Translations under genes and position numbers: made by a program
NCBI GenBank assembly: GCA_020253895.1
Contig: JADDKG010000362.1
Coordinates: 1-8,884, forward strand
Length of the DNA stretch: 8,884 nucleotides
Direction of reading: 5' to 3'
Origin: Rubrobacter sp.
GTDB lineage: Bacteria > Actinomycetota > Rubrobacteria > Rubrobacterales > Rubrobacteraceae
The notes under the pieces: model-generated
The model's input: only the letters and a program-made list of their open reading frames with translations
Told to the model about the DNA's origin: nothing
Database searches by the model: none
Part shown: in pieces, positions 1 through 6,136 of the stretch
Layout: every line of letters begins with the position of its first letter
How positions within the stretch are numbered: position 1 is the first letter of the stretch

Positions 1-1323
1 CAGCCACGGTCTTCTCCTCCCCCCGGAGTAGCCCGGCCGGTGGAGGGGGCCGGTCTGCCAGAAGCGCCGCGCCCGCCCGTACAGGGCTCCCCCCGGGCTG
101 CCCCACAGCGCGAAGTGTCGGGCATCGAGGACCTCCGTTGCCGCGGCGAGTTCGGTGAGCGGCTTCTTTAGCCCGGCGGCTCGCGAGACGCGCTCCACCT
201 CGCGCCGGACGAACGGGTCCTCCAGACCCCGCCGCCGCCCGTCGGCGGGCACGGTGAGCAGCAGCGCGGCGGTGGGACGCCGGTTGGGGTAGACCTCTCC
301 GGGCCGGTAGTAGTTCAGGAAGGCCATGCCCTGCGGGGGATCCCGCAGGGCCTCGAGCGCGGGGTAGAGCTTTCCGGGATCGTCCGGGAGCACGACGGAG
401 TGTGGGGGAAGGGTGGCCTCTTCCTCCAGCACGGCGTAGACCGCTATGCCCGAGCAGGAGAGAGGGTTTGCGGGGGCAGTTTCTCCCTCGGCTCCGGCGA
501 GATGCTCCAGCCGTTCGGCGTCCACCGCCCCCACGACCGCCTCCGCCGGGTAGGTCCGGCCGGCGGAGATCACCCGCCCCTCCTCCACCCTTAGGGCGGG
601 CTCCCCAGTTCGGATCTCGACCCCGGCGTGCCGGGCGAGCCGCCCGAGGGCCAGCACCAGCTCGTGGATGCCCCCCTCGGGGACCCACGCGCCCTCCTCC
701 GCGACGATGGCCGGGAGGCTCGCGTACAGGGCCGGGACCCGTCCGGGGGCCACGCCCGCGTTGAGGCTGTGGATGGCGATGATCTCCTTGAGCCCCTCCG
801 GCAGCCACCCCAGGCCGTCCAGGTATCCGGCGGCGCTCTGTCGCCCCCTCTTGAGGCCGTAGGTCCGCAGCAGCCGGACGAGCGCGGGCAGCACCCGCAC
901 GTCCAAGGGGTCTGAGACGAGCAGCCGCTCAACCTCCCTGCCCAGCCCGGCGTGTGTACCGGCAAAGCGCCGCCACGCCTGATGCCAGGGGTGATCCTCC
1001 GGTACGGGAAGCGGAACCGTCTCCCCCCGGTAGTGGTACCTGCCGAGCTCCGGCAGCCTGGCGAGCCTGAGCCCCGCTATCCTGTAGGCCTCTTCCCGCC
1101 CGCCGAGGGCGTCGTAGCGGCGCAGGAACTCCTCCCAGACCCCAGGGAAGGTCAGGAGAGAGGGGCCGGTGTCCATCCTCTGCCCGGCGAGGCTTATGCG
1201 ACGGCTCTTCCCGCCGATCTGATCCGTAGCCTCCAGCAGGGTCACCTCGTGCCCCGCCCGCCCCAGAAGGGCTGCCGCGGCGAGCCCCCCTATGCCCCCG
1301 CCGACCACCACCACCCGGCTCAC
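1..1323 (-). CDS. crtD: CrtI/CrtD-family carotenoid desaturase, probable carotenoid 3,4-desaturase (3' end outside window)
   Basis: FAD-dependent desaturase or isomerase of the phytoene desaturase family, acting on membrane-dissolved carotenoid. The GTG start at 1323-1321 opens directly into a Rossmann dinucleotide-binding motif, VVVVGGGIGGLAAAALL, followed by the E of LLEATDQIGGKS, the usual FAD-binding fingerprint. 'DTGPSLLTFPGVWEEFLRR' is also typical of the family. The frame stays open for 441 codons to the window edge. Family members have about 490-510 residues, so roughly 50-60 are missing, including the C-terminal GG-HPGGG-type FAD motif. The start overlaps the stop of the elongase gene as GTGA, which implies translational coupling. 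From sequence alone I cannot separate phytoene desaturase (CrtI) from 3,4-desaturase (CrtD). The neighbours (elongase and CruF hydratase) match the haloarchaeal bacterioruberin set and favour CrtD. Family assignment is firm; the exact substrate is inferred. Confidence 0.88.
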   Translation of the reverse strand, partial: MSRVVVVGGGIGGLAAAALLGRAGHEVTLLEATDQIGGKSRRISLAGQRMDTGPSLLTFPGVWEEFLRRYDALGGREEAYRIAGLRLARLPELGRYHYRGETVPLPVPEDHPWHQAWRRFAGTHAGLGREVERLLVSDPLDVRVLPALVRLLRTYGLKRGRQSAAGYLDGLGWLPEGLKEIIAIHSLNAGVAPGRVPALYASLPAIVAEEGAWVPEGGIHELVLALGRLARHAGVEIRTGEPALRVEEGRVISAGRTYPAEAVVGAVDAERLEHLAGAEGETAPANPLSCSGIAVYAVLEEEATLPPHSVVLPDDPGKLYPALEALRDPPQGMAFLNYYRPGEVYPNRRPTAALLLTVPADGRRRGLEDPFVRREVERVSRAAGLKKPLTELAAATEVLDARHFALWGSPGGALYGRARRFWQTGPLHRPGYSGGRRRPWL

Positions 1324-2207
1324 GGGTAGGCCCCCAGCGAGAGGGCGGCGACCAGGAGCACCCCGGCGGCGGTTCCCGCAACGTAGGGGAAGGCTATGGA
1401 GTAGGGGTAGAGGCGGTGCCCGGTGCCCGGTCGAGGGTCCCTCCACAGCGCGAGGAGCAGACCACCCGCTAGGGCCGCGTTGAGCAACGCCACGGGAAGG
1501 CTCACCGCCGCGAACAGGAGGGTGGCGAGCGTCCACCAGGCTCCGCTCCACACCACGGTCCCGCGTACCCCGATCCGTACCGGGGTCGTGACGATCCCGG
1601 CCCTGAGGTCCTCCCGGATGTCCTGCACCGCGTCGAAGGCGTGCTTGGCCACGCTCCAGGCCATGAGCCCCAGCGCCGCGGGCCACACCGGGCTCTCTCC
1701 CAGGGCGAGCGGCACGAAGACGAGCGGAAAGGCGTAGGCCGCATTGCTCAGCGAGTCCAGGTAGGGGCGGGCCTTGAAGCGGACGGGGGGGACCGAGTAG
1801 CCGAGAAAGACCAGCGCGTACGCCGCCATCCACAGCGTAGCGGCGGGGGGGAGGGCGAGGGCGAAGTAGGCGGCGAACGGGGCGTTCGAGAGCAGCACGG
1901 CGGCCCAGATGGACCGGATCTCGCCGGGTTGGATCCTGGCCCCTTCCAGCGAGCCTTTCCGGGGGTTGGCGGCGTCTGTCTCCCGGTCGAAGATGTCGTT
2001 GACGCCGTAGATCAGGAGGTTGAAGGGCAGCGTGAGCCACAGCAGCACCGGGACGAAGCCCCAGCTCCACAGGTGCCCGGCCAGCCACATCCCGACGAAG
2101 CCGCTGCCGACGGTGTTTATCCACAGCACGGGACGCGAGATGTGGAGGAGCCGCCTCAGCACGACACACAGGATATACCAGCGCAGGCTCCGGAACCGCG
2201 CTACCAT
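1320..2207 (-). CDS. lyeJ: UbiA-family prenyltransferase, probable lycopene elongase / 1,2-hydratase
   Basis: Membrane prenyltransferase of 295 residues. It likely adds C5 (dimethylallyl) units to the ends of lycopene, which makes C50 carotenoids. Visible features are the first Asp-rich motif NDIFDRETD (about residues 70-78), the second DAVQDIRED (about 192-200), a YSVPPVRFKARP segment (about 137-148) and about seven to nine hydrophobic helices. Both Asp motifs bind the Mg-diphosphate in UbiA enzymes. The frame stays open upstream to 2585, but that part is Arg/Glu/Gly-rich shadow sequence opposite cruF. I chose ATG 2207 as start. No ribosome binding site precedes it. GTG 2162 is a good alternative: it begins just before the conserved LLHISRP and has TATCCT seven bases upstream, the pattern of a leaderless transcript. 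The stop overlaps the desaturase start. Other UbiA enzymes (ubiquinone, heme or chlorophyll prenylation) are less likely given the flanking carotenoid genes. Confidence 0.87.
   Translation of the reverse strand: MVARFRSLRWYILCVVLRRLLHISRPVLWINTVGSGFVGMWLAGHLWSWGFVPVLLWLTLPFNLLIYGVNDIFDRETDAANPRKGSLEGARIQPGEIRSIWAAVLLSNAPFAAYFALALPPAATLWMAAYALVFLGYSVPPVRFKARPYLDSLSNAAYAFPLVFVPLALGESPVWPAALGLMAWSVAKHAFDAVQDIREDLRAGIVTTPVRIGVRGTVVWSGAWWTLATLLFAAVSLPVALLNAALAGGLLLALWRDPRPGTGHRLYPYSIAFPYVAGTAAGVLLVAALSLGAYP
2170..2180. promoter_or_regulatory. Possible overlapping divergent -10 elements for lyeJ and cruF
   Basis: The short AT island GGATATACCA sits inside the 5' end of the elongase gene. On the plus strand it offers TATACC (2174-2179), about 35 bases before the cruF GTG. 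On the minus strand it offers TATCCT (2175-2170), exactly seven bases before GTG 2162, the spacing seen for leaderless genes. No convincing -35 hexamer was found on either strand. This is an inference from position and composition only. Confidence 0.25.
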
Positions 2208-2213
2208 CGCGGG

Positions 2214-2975
2214 GTGGCCGTCTTTAGCCCTCGCTTTCTGCTCCCGGCCGCCGCTCTGTTCTTCTTCGGCGCGGCGGGGTTCGCGGTGCACTTTCCGCAT
2301 CCGCCGGGAGCCTGGCTCCTCTCGCTGGCCTCGACCGCCGCGATGGCCGCGCCTCCGCTGGCCGCGCTCCTGCGGTTTTTCGGCCCCGCGCGCTTTTTTG
2401 CGGCTCTCGTTCTGACCTCCGCCTTCGCCTTCACCGTAGAGTCCTTCGGGGTGGTGACCGGCTGGCCCTACGGCCGCTTCCACTACGGCGAGGCGCTCGG
2501 GCCGCAGCTCTTCGGCCTCGTGCCTTACCTGCTCCCGGTCTCCTACGTCCCGCTCGTCGTCGGCGCTGCGGCCGCCACCCGCCATCCCCGCAGCCGCCTC
2601 CTGTGGGTGCTCCGGGCGGCCGTCCTCCTCACCCTGCTTGACGGGGTGCTCGACCCCGGCGCCGCCCTGCTCGGGTTCTGGGTTTGGCCGGAGGGAGGCC
2701 CCTACTACGGCGTCCCCGCCAGCAACTACCTGGGCTGGCTGCTCTCTGGGGCCGCCTCCTCGGCCATCCTCGTCCTCCTGTGGCCGCGGGGAGTCCCGGG
2801 ACCACCCGCTCTGCTCGACGGAGCCATCCTCGCGATGGCCTTCTGGACCGGGGTGGCCGTCTTCGGCGGGCTCCTCCTCCCAGCCCTGCTGGGGGTGGTC
2901 CTGATCTCCGGGCTGCTCCTGCGCCGGGCTGGAACGACGTACTCCGGCTGTGTTACTTTTTTAAAGAAAAATTAA
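2214..2975 (+). CDS. cruF: CruF-family carotenoid 1,2-hydratase (probable bisanhydrobacterioruberin hydratase)
   Basis: Integral membrane protein of 253 residues in the CruF/DUF422 family. In haloarchaea CruF adds water to the C5 ends of bisanhydrobacterioruberin, giving monoanhydrobacterioruberin and bacterioruberin. Conserved blocks seen are GWPYGRFHY (about 83-91), DGVLDP (about 143-148) and YYGVPASNYLGW (about 164-175), among about seven hydrophobic segments. GTG 2214 is the first plausible start. The frame runs further back to 1641, but only as low-hydrophobicity sequence antisense to the elongase gene. No clear ribosome binding site precedes the GTG. Only six bases separate it from the opposing ATG at 2207, so the promoter must lie inside the elongase gene or the starts are further apart. 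The last residues (CVTFLKKN) are encoded by unusually AT-rich DNA. The call is strong at family level. Confidence 0.87.
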   Translation: MAVFSPRFLLPAAALFFFGAAGFAVHFPHPPGAWLLSLASTAAMAAPPLAALLRFFGPARFFAALVLTSAFAFTVESFGVVTGWPYGRFHYGEALGPQLFGLVPYLLPVSYVPLVVGAAAATRHPRSRLLWVLRAAVLLTLLDGVLDPGAALLGFWVWPEGGPYYGVPASNYLGWLLSGAASSAILVLLWPRGVPGPPALLDGAILAMAFWTGVAVFGGLLLPALLGVVLISGLLLRRAGTTYSGCVTFLKKN

Positions 2976-2983
2976 CTTAGCCG

Positions 2984-3012
2984 TTCAATTTATGAAATGA
3001 TTGTGCTATATG
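2984..3012 (+). promoter_or_regulatory. Candidate promoter for the 70-residue protein gene
   Basis: An AT-rich stretch in otherwise GC-rich DNA carries TTCAAT (2984-2989), a 17-base spacer and an extended -10, TGCTATATG (TG at 3004-3005, hexamer 3007-3012). Transcription would start near 3019, about 29 bases before ATG 3048, leaving room for the GGGAGG ribosome binding site at about 3035-3040. The -35 match is weak (3 of 6). Confidence 0.4.
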
Positions 3013-3047
3013 TGGGTTGTCGGAGCAGGTCTTCGGGAGGGCGGAAG

Positions 3048-3260
3048 ATGATCCGAGAGAGGGCTGTGGTGTCTGCCGAGGATCTCCGGGAGCGGGCGGC
3101 CTACAGGAGCGGCTGGCACGACGGGCGCTTCGGGCAGCGCGTCTCCTTTGCGGAGAACCCGCGGCTGGCCGAGTGGGAGGATCTGGACCGGCTGGCCTAC
3201 TACTACGGGCACCGCGAGGGGCGTCGCATCCGGGAGCTTCTGCGCGGCACGCGGGTCTAG
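3048..3260 (+). CDS. Small hypothetical protein, 70 residues
   Basis: I do not recognise this family. The protein is soluble, highly charged and rich in Arg and aromatic residues, with the run YRSGWHDGRFGQRVSF (about 19-34) and then WEDLDRLAYYYGHREGRRIREL (about 43-64, given as family-like features). No Cys pair, signal peptide or membrane segment is present. ATG 3048 was chosen because GGGAGG lies seven bases upstream. A longer frame from ATG 2997 exists, but it lacks a ribosome binding site and would overlap the promoter-like sequence at 2984-3012. The Gly-Trp-x-Asp-Gly and Tyr-x-Gly-His-Arg patterns look conserved rather than random, which is why I consider it real. It lies after cruF on the same strand (72-base gap) but probably has its own promoter. 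The frame opposite it on the minus strand is judged a shadow. Confidence 0.7.
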   Translation: MIRERAVVSAEDLRERAAYRSGWHDGRFGQRVSFAENPRLAEWEDLDRLAYYYGHREGRRIRELLRGTRV

Positions 3261-3268
3261 GAGAAGGT

Positions 3269-3303
3269 GTTTAGGGAGGGGCCCGGCCGGGTAGACATAT
3301 ACT
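3269..3303 (+). promoter_or_regulatory. Candidate promoter for the C-rich-loop RNA (SigB/SigF-like, with an overlapping TATACT)
   Basis: GTTTAG (3269-3274), 14 bases, then GGGTAG (3289-3294) matches the SigB-type general stress consensus GTTTAA-N12-14-GGGTAT at 5 of 6 positions in each box. A separate housekeeping-like -10, TATACT (3298-3303), lies just downstream but has no -35 partner. Either would start a transcript at about 3301-3310, directly before the first stem-loop. A 10-base inverted repeat (3280-3289 with 3317-3326) spans this promoter and could be a binding site or simply reflect GC-rich sequence. Confidence 0.4.
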
Positions 3304-3495
3304 CTAAGAGGCACGGCGGCCGGGCCGGAGATCACTTTCCCCCCTCCTGACCTCTTCCGGTCCGGTCTTCGGGCCCTTTCCGGTTCCGGGTGAAACCTTT
3401 GGTCGGCTCGTGCGTAAAGGTAGGCGTACGGGCCGGCGGTCATCTGTTTCTTCTTCACTCCCCCCTCCTGAACCGGATCCCCGCCGGCCCGTCGC
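3303..3495 (+). ncRNA. 6C-like small RNA: two stem-loops with six-cytosine loops
   Basis: No protein gene fits this gap. The 12-mer CCCCCCTCCTGA occurs twice, at 3339-3350 and 3460-3471. Each copy lies in the loop of a strong hairpin. Hairpin one pairs 3320-3329 with 3356-3365 (10 pairs, one G-U, extendable by two more across a bulge). Hairpin two pairs 3428-3439 with 3481-3492 (12 perfect pairs, loop of 41). A weaker 6-pair stem (3395-3400 with 3416-3421) lies between. Two stem-loops each exposing six or more cytosines define the actinobacterial 6C RNA family, in which C-rich loops pair with G-rich ribosome binding sites of target messages. Here the loops are complementary to the ribosome-binding consensus AGGAGG. 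The linker of about 60 bases and the large loops may be longer than usual, so two separate RNAs or a divergent relative are possible. No U-tract terminator is visible; exact ends are guesses. Confidence 0.55.
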
Positions 3496-3501
3496 TCTCC
3501 C

Positions 3502-3981
3502 TCAGCCACCGTACTCCAGGGGCGTCTCCAGGTCGGTGAGAAGATCGGCCGGCCGCCGCAGCCGCGCGTCCACCACCTCGCCCAGGTAGACCGTGTGGTC
3601 GCCGGCCTCCAGCCTGCCCGCCACCCGGCACTCCAGGGAGGCGAAGGCGTCCTCGAAGAGCGGGGCCCCGGTGCTGCCGGTGGTGTAGCGGGCGCCGCCT
3701 ACCGTCCCGTCCCCTGGAGAGAGCGGCCCCGCGAAGCGGCGGGCCAGCTCCTCCTGGCCGGCATCCAGGAAGTTCAGGGAGAAGACCCCCGTCTCCTCTA
3801 TGCAGTCTCTGGTCCTGTGCCCGCGGCGGGCGGCGAGGGTGATCTGCGGGGGTTCGAAGGAGGCCTGGGAGACCCAGCAGGTGGTGAACCCGTTCGGCTC
3901 CCCCGAGCCGCTCACCACCCCGGTTATGTAGAAGCCGTAGGGGATGCTCTTCAGGATCTCTCTGCGGGCCTGCTCGTCCAC
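3502..3981 (-). CDS. Flavin reductase-like (FMN-binding split barrel) protein
   Basis: A 159-residue protein of the Flavin_Reduct family. Such enzymes bind FMN or FAD and usually pass electrons from NAD(P)H to free flavin for a partner monooxygenase, though some act on other substrates. Supporting features are the N-terminal PYGFYITGVV, the flavin-binding stretch NGFTTCWVSQASFEPPQITL (about 30-49), the VFSLNFL strand (about 66-72) and the family GDHTVYLGEVVDA (about 128-140). Full length for the family. The GTG start at 3981 is supported by GGAGG five to six bases upstream in a purine-rich leader. It lies 74 bases downstream of the UbiB-like gene on the same strand and may share its transcript. 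No clear promoter was found in the gap. No monooxygenase partner is visible, so its substrate is unknown. Its 3' end faces the 3' end of the C-rich-loop RNA. Confidence 0.88.
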   Translation of the reverse strand: MDEQARREILKSIPYGFYITGVVSGSGEPNGFTTCWVSQASFEPPQITLAARRGHRTRDCIEETGVFSLNFLDAGQEELARRFAGPLSPGDGTVGGARYTTGSTGAPLFEDAFASLECRVAGRLEAGDHTVYLGEVVDARLRRPADLLTDLETPLEYGG

Positions 3982-4055
3982 GGGCTCCTCCTCTCCTGCG
4001 TTGCCATCCGGAGAGCACTACTACCCCCGGGCGGCGCCGGACAAACGGAGCCGCG

Positions 4056-5648
4056 CTACAGGCGGCCGGAGCGGATGATCCCGGCGAGCAGCAGCAGCCC
4101 CAGCAGGGCCGCCACCACAAAGCCGGCGAGGCCGAAGATGCTCAGGCCCAAGACCTGCGGGCCGCCCCGGACGAACACCCCCAGCATCGAGGAGCCCACG
4201 ATCAGGGCGGCTATCAGGAAGGCGAAGACCAGCCTGTTGGCCAGGATGTCCAGCTTGGAGATCAACTCGTCCAGCCCTCCGTGCCGGAAGCGGACCTCCA
4301 CCTCCCCGTCCTTGAGCTCCTCCAGCAGGGCGTGCAGCTGCCGGGGGTAGTCCGCGTAGACCTCGGGCCGGTTGAGCCTCCGGGCGGTACGCTCCAGGAC
4401 GTAGCGGGGGTTGCGGTGGCGGGAGATCATCTCCTGCGCCGCCTCCGCCGCCGGGACGATGCCCGGGTAGTCCTCTCCGGACATCGTCCGGCCCAGCTCC
4501 TCGGCGTCAACCAGCGACCGGAGAAGCTGGCAGAGCTCATCCGGCAGCCGCACGCCGCCCCTCCTGAACGCCTCCAGCACGGTATCCCGTACCCGCGAGA
4601 GCCGGTGCTCCCGCCACAGCGGCCCGCCGAGCGCCCCAAGGGCCTCCCGCAGCTCGCGCTTCAGCGCCGCGCTGTTTTTGGGCACCGAGGCCCCGGCGAG
4701 CGGCAGGGCGCGGATGATGCCGTCCACGTCCTCCCGCCCGGCGGCGGAGAGCACCTCGGCCAGGGCGCGCATCCGCTCCGGGTCCAGCGAGAACGCCTCC
4801 GTGGGGTCGAGCAGCCAGAGCTCCCCGCCCGGGGTCGCGGCGAAGCGCTCGGGTGAGAGGTCCGCCAGGAAGATCCCGTCCCTCACCGCGAGCCCCACCA
4901 GCCCATCGGCGCAGGCTCTGTAGCCTTCCGGGGCCGGCGCCGACCACCCGCCGGGAGCCTCCAGCGTGAGGCACCGGGCCGTCGAGTAGTCCCGGTAGAC
5001 GTCCGGTATCCGCAGGGGGAGGCCTTCCACGGCGCGCATCCGCCGGATGTTCTGTGCAGCCAGGTGCATGTCGCGGCGGTGGCCGGCGTGGGCGGAGAAC
5101 TCCGCGACCGCCTCCACCGGGTCCAGCGGCAGGCGGTCTCCGACCCTCCTGCGTACCAGATCCGCCACCGGCCGCATCGCCAGCAGCTCCCGCCGGACGC
5201 CGGGGCGCGAGACCACCACCAGAGCCGGGCGGTCCCCCGGGAGCGTGGCCCGGTGCGCCTGGGTGAGTACCCCGATGCGGACCGGCACCTCCCCAAAGCT
5301 CACGAACAGCCGTTCCACCGAGTTGCCGAGCTCCCGCTCCAGGATCTCACGCACCTCCTGGGGGGGCGTCGGCTTCGGCGGAGACTCCGCCCGTGAGAGC
5401 TCCGCCGCGATCTCCGGCGGCAGGAGGTCGCGCCGGGCCGAGAGGAACCTGCCCAGCTCGGCGAAGACCGGCCCCAGCTCCTCCAGCGAGCGGCGCAGCC
5501 GCGGCCCCACCCTCCCCGGCTCCTCCCGCCGGAACGGCCTGAGCCGGCGGCCGAAGACAAAGCCGAACCCGTAGCGGGCGCCGACCCGGGCTATCCGGGC
5601 CGCCCTCCGGGCCGGTCCTTCCGGGAGGGCGCGGCTCATATCGTCCAT
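4056..5648 (-). CDS. UbiB/ABC1-family protein, probable pseudokinase, membrane-anchored
   Basis: A 530-residue protein with the UbiB/ADCK layout: family N-terminal region, kinase-like domain, C-terminal extension and two C-terminal membrane helices (about 471-493 and 498-525). Family landmarks remain: LSARRDLLPPEIAAEL (about 69-84, usually LSTRPDLLPPE) and STARCLTLE (about 222-230). The active site is eroded. The KxGQ motif reads ELGR (64-67), the Ala-rich nucleotide loop is VRIGVLT, and the lysine of VAVKVQRP is Val145 in LVVVSRPG. HADPHPGN reads LADLSPER (261-268), with Asp263 kept and Asn lost. DFG reads DPT (281-283). I infer weak or no ATP phosphotransfer and a structural or lipid-handling role. 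UbiB relatives act in isoprenoid quinone metabolism. ATG 5648 has no good ribosome binding site; ATG 5639, three codons in, is an alternative. The frame is intact, so this is not a decayed gene. Confidence 0.85.
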   Translation of the reverse strand: MDDMSRALPEGPARRAARIARVGARYGFGFVFGRRLRPFRREEPGRVGPRLRRSLEELGPVFAELGRFLSARRDLLPPEIAAELSRAESPPKPTPPQEVREILERELGNSVERLFVSFGEVPVRIGVLTQAHRATLPGDRPALVVVSRPGVRRELLAMRPVADLVRRRVGDRLPLDPVEAVAEFSAHAGHRRDMHLAAQNIRRMRAVEGLPLRIPDVYRDYSTARCLTLEAPGGWSAPAPEGYRACADGLVGLAVRDGIFLADLSPERFAATPGGELWLLDPTEAFSLDPERMRALAEVLSAAGREDVDGIIRALPLAGASVPKNSAALKRELREALGALGGPLWREHRLSRVRDTVLEAFRRGGVRLPDELCQLLRSLVDAEELGRTMSGEDYPGIVPAAEAAQEMISRHRNPRYVLERTARRLNRPEVYADYPRQLHALLEELKDGEVEVRFRHGGLDELISKLDILANRLVFAFLIAALIVGSSMLGVFVRGGPQVLGLSIFGLAGFVVAALLGLLLLAGIIRSGRL

Positions 5649-5696
5649 GGGCGAAGCTTACCAGCAATCCCCCGCCCGGCTACCGGGACGCTGCTG

Positions 5697-5702
5697 TAGA
5701 AT
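5697..5702 (+). promoter_or_regulatory. Candidate -10 element for the glyoxalase gene
   Basis: TAGAAT (5 of 6 to TATAAT) lies 40 bases before the GTG at 5743, which leaves a short leader containing the GGAAGGGGG ribosome binding site. No -35 match was found. The 15-base stretch beginning here matches 13 of 15 bases of the stretch at 6419-6433, upstream of the membrane protein gene. Confidence 0.45.
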
Positions 5703-5742
5703 GCGCCCCGTACGCAGGCTTCGGCGTGGAAGGGGGTAGTAC

Positions 5743-6123
5743 GTGAGGTACCTGCACACCTGCTACCGGGTCCTGGATCTGGACCGCAGCATAGACTTCT
5801 ACACCAACAAGCTCGGGCTCGAGCTCGTCCGCAAGGTGCCCATCGGGGACGAGGCCACCAACGCCTTTATCGGGGTCCCGGGGGACCCGGAGCCGCGGCT
5901 GGAGTTGACCCTCAACCACGGCCGGGAGACCCCCTACGAGCTCGGGGAGGGCTACAGCCACGTGGCGTTCGCCGTGGAGGACCTCGACGCGCTCGCCGAG
6001 CGGCTGGAGCGCGCCGGGGGCGTGGAGTTCGAGAGCAAGCCGCACGCTATCAGCACCGGCACCCGGCTCTTCTTCGTCCGGGACCCCGACGGTTACCGCA
6101 TAGAGTTCGTCGAGCGCCGGTAG
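5743..6123 (+). CDS. Glyoxalase I-like VOC metalloprotein (lactoylglutathione lyase family)
   Basis: A 126-residue protein of the vicinal oxygen chelate fold, the usual size of bacterial glyoxalase I. It opens with the RVLDLDRSIDFYTNKLG signature (about 9-25). All four metal ligands of glyoxalase I can be placed: His5, Glu54 (in LEL), His73 (in YSHVAF) and Glu121 (in IEFVE). The family motif FFVRDPDGYRIEF (about 110-122) closes the protein. It likely detoxifies methylglyoxal or a related 2-oxoaldehyde thiol adduct in the cytoplasm. Actinobacteria usually lack glutathione, so mycothiol or another thiol may be the cofactor; this is inference. The GTG 5743 start is supported by GGAAGGGGG about seven bases upstream and a TAGAAT -10 at 5697. 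It is transcribed away from the UbiB-like gene and ends 13 bases from the opposing zinc-ribbon gene. Confidence 0.9.
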   Translation: MRYLHTCYRVLDLDRSIDFYTNKLGLELVRKVPIGDEATNAFIGVPGDPEPRLELTLNHGRETPYELGEGYSHVAFAVEDLDALAERLERAGGVEFESKPHAISTGTRLFFVRDPDGYRIEFVERR

Positions 6124-6136
6124 AAGGCGCCCGGCC

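Noticed and set aside
1641..2213. Upstream extension of the cruF frame by 191 codons
   Set aside because: It is antisense to the elongase and lacks membrane segments. CruF proteins have the length obtained from GTG 2214.
2208..2585. N-terminal extension of the elongase frame by 126 codons
   Set aside because: The extension is charged low-complexity sequence antisense to conserved CruF coding sequence, whereas UbiA proteins start close to the LLHISRP segment.
3280..3326. 10-base inverted repeat as a terminator of the 70-residue gene
   Set aside because: The stem is strong, but the 27-base loop is large and no U-tract follows. One arm is better used in the RNA stem-loop.
3006..3509. Minus-strand frame of 167 codons, with two AGGAGGGGGG sites each followed by GTG (3458 and about 3335)
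   Set aside because: The apparent ribosome binding sites are the complements of the two C-rich loops. The rest of the frame is antisense to the 70-residue gene and has no protein-like conservation. The plus-strand RNA explains the repeats better.
3595..4350. Plus-strand frame of 251 codons
   Set aside because: Shadow opposite the flavin reductase gene and the end of the UbiB-like gene, both of which have clear family sequence.
5047..5574. Plus-strand frame of 175 codons
   Set aside because: Ser/Arg-rich shadow opposite the UbiB-like kinase domain.
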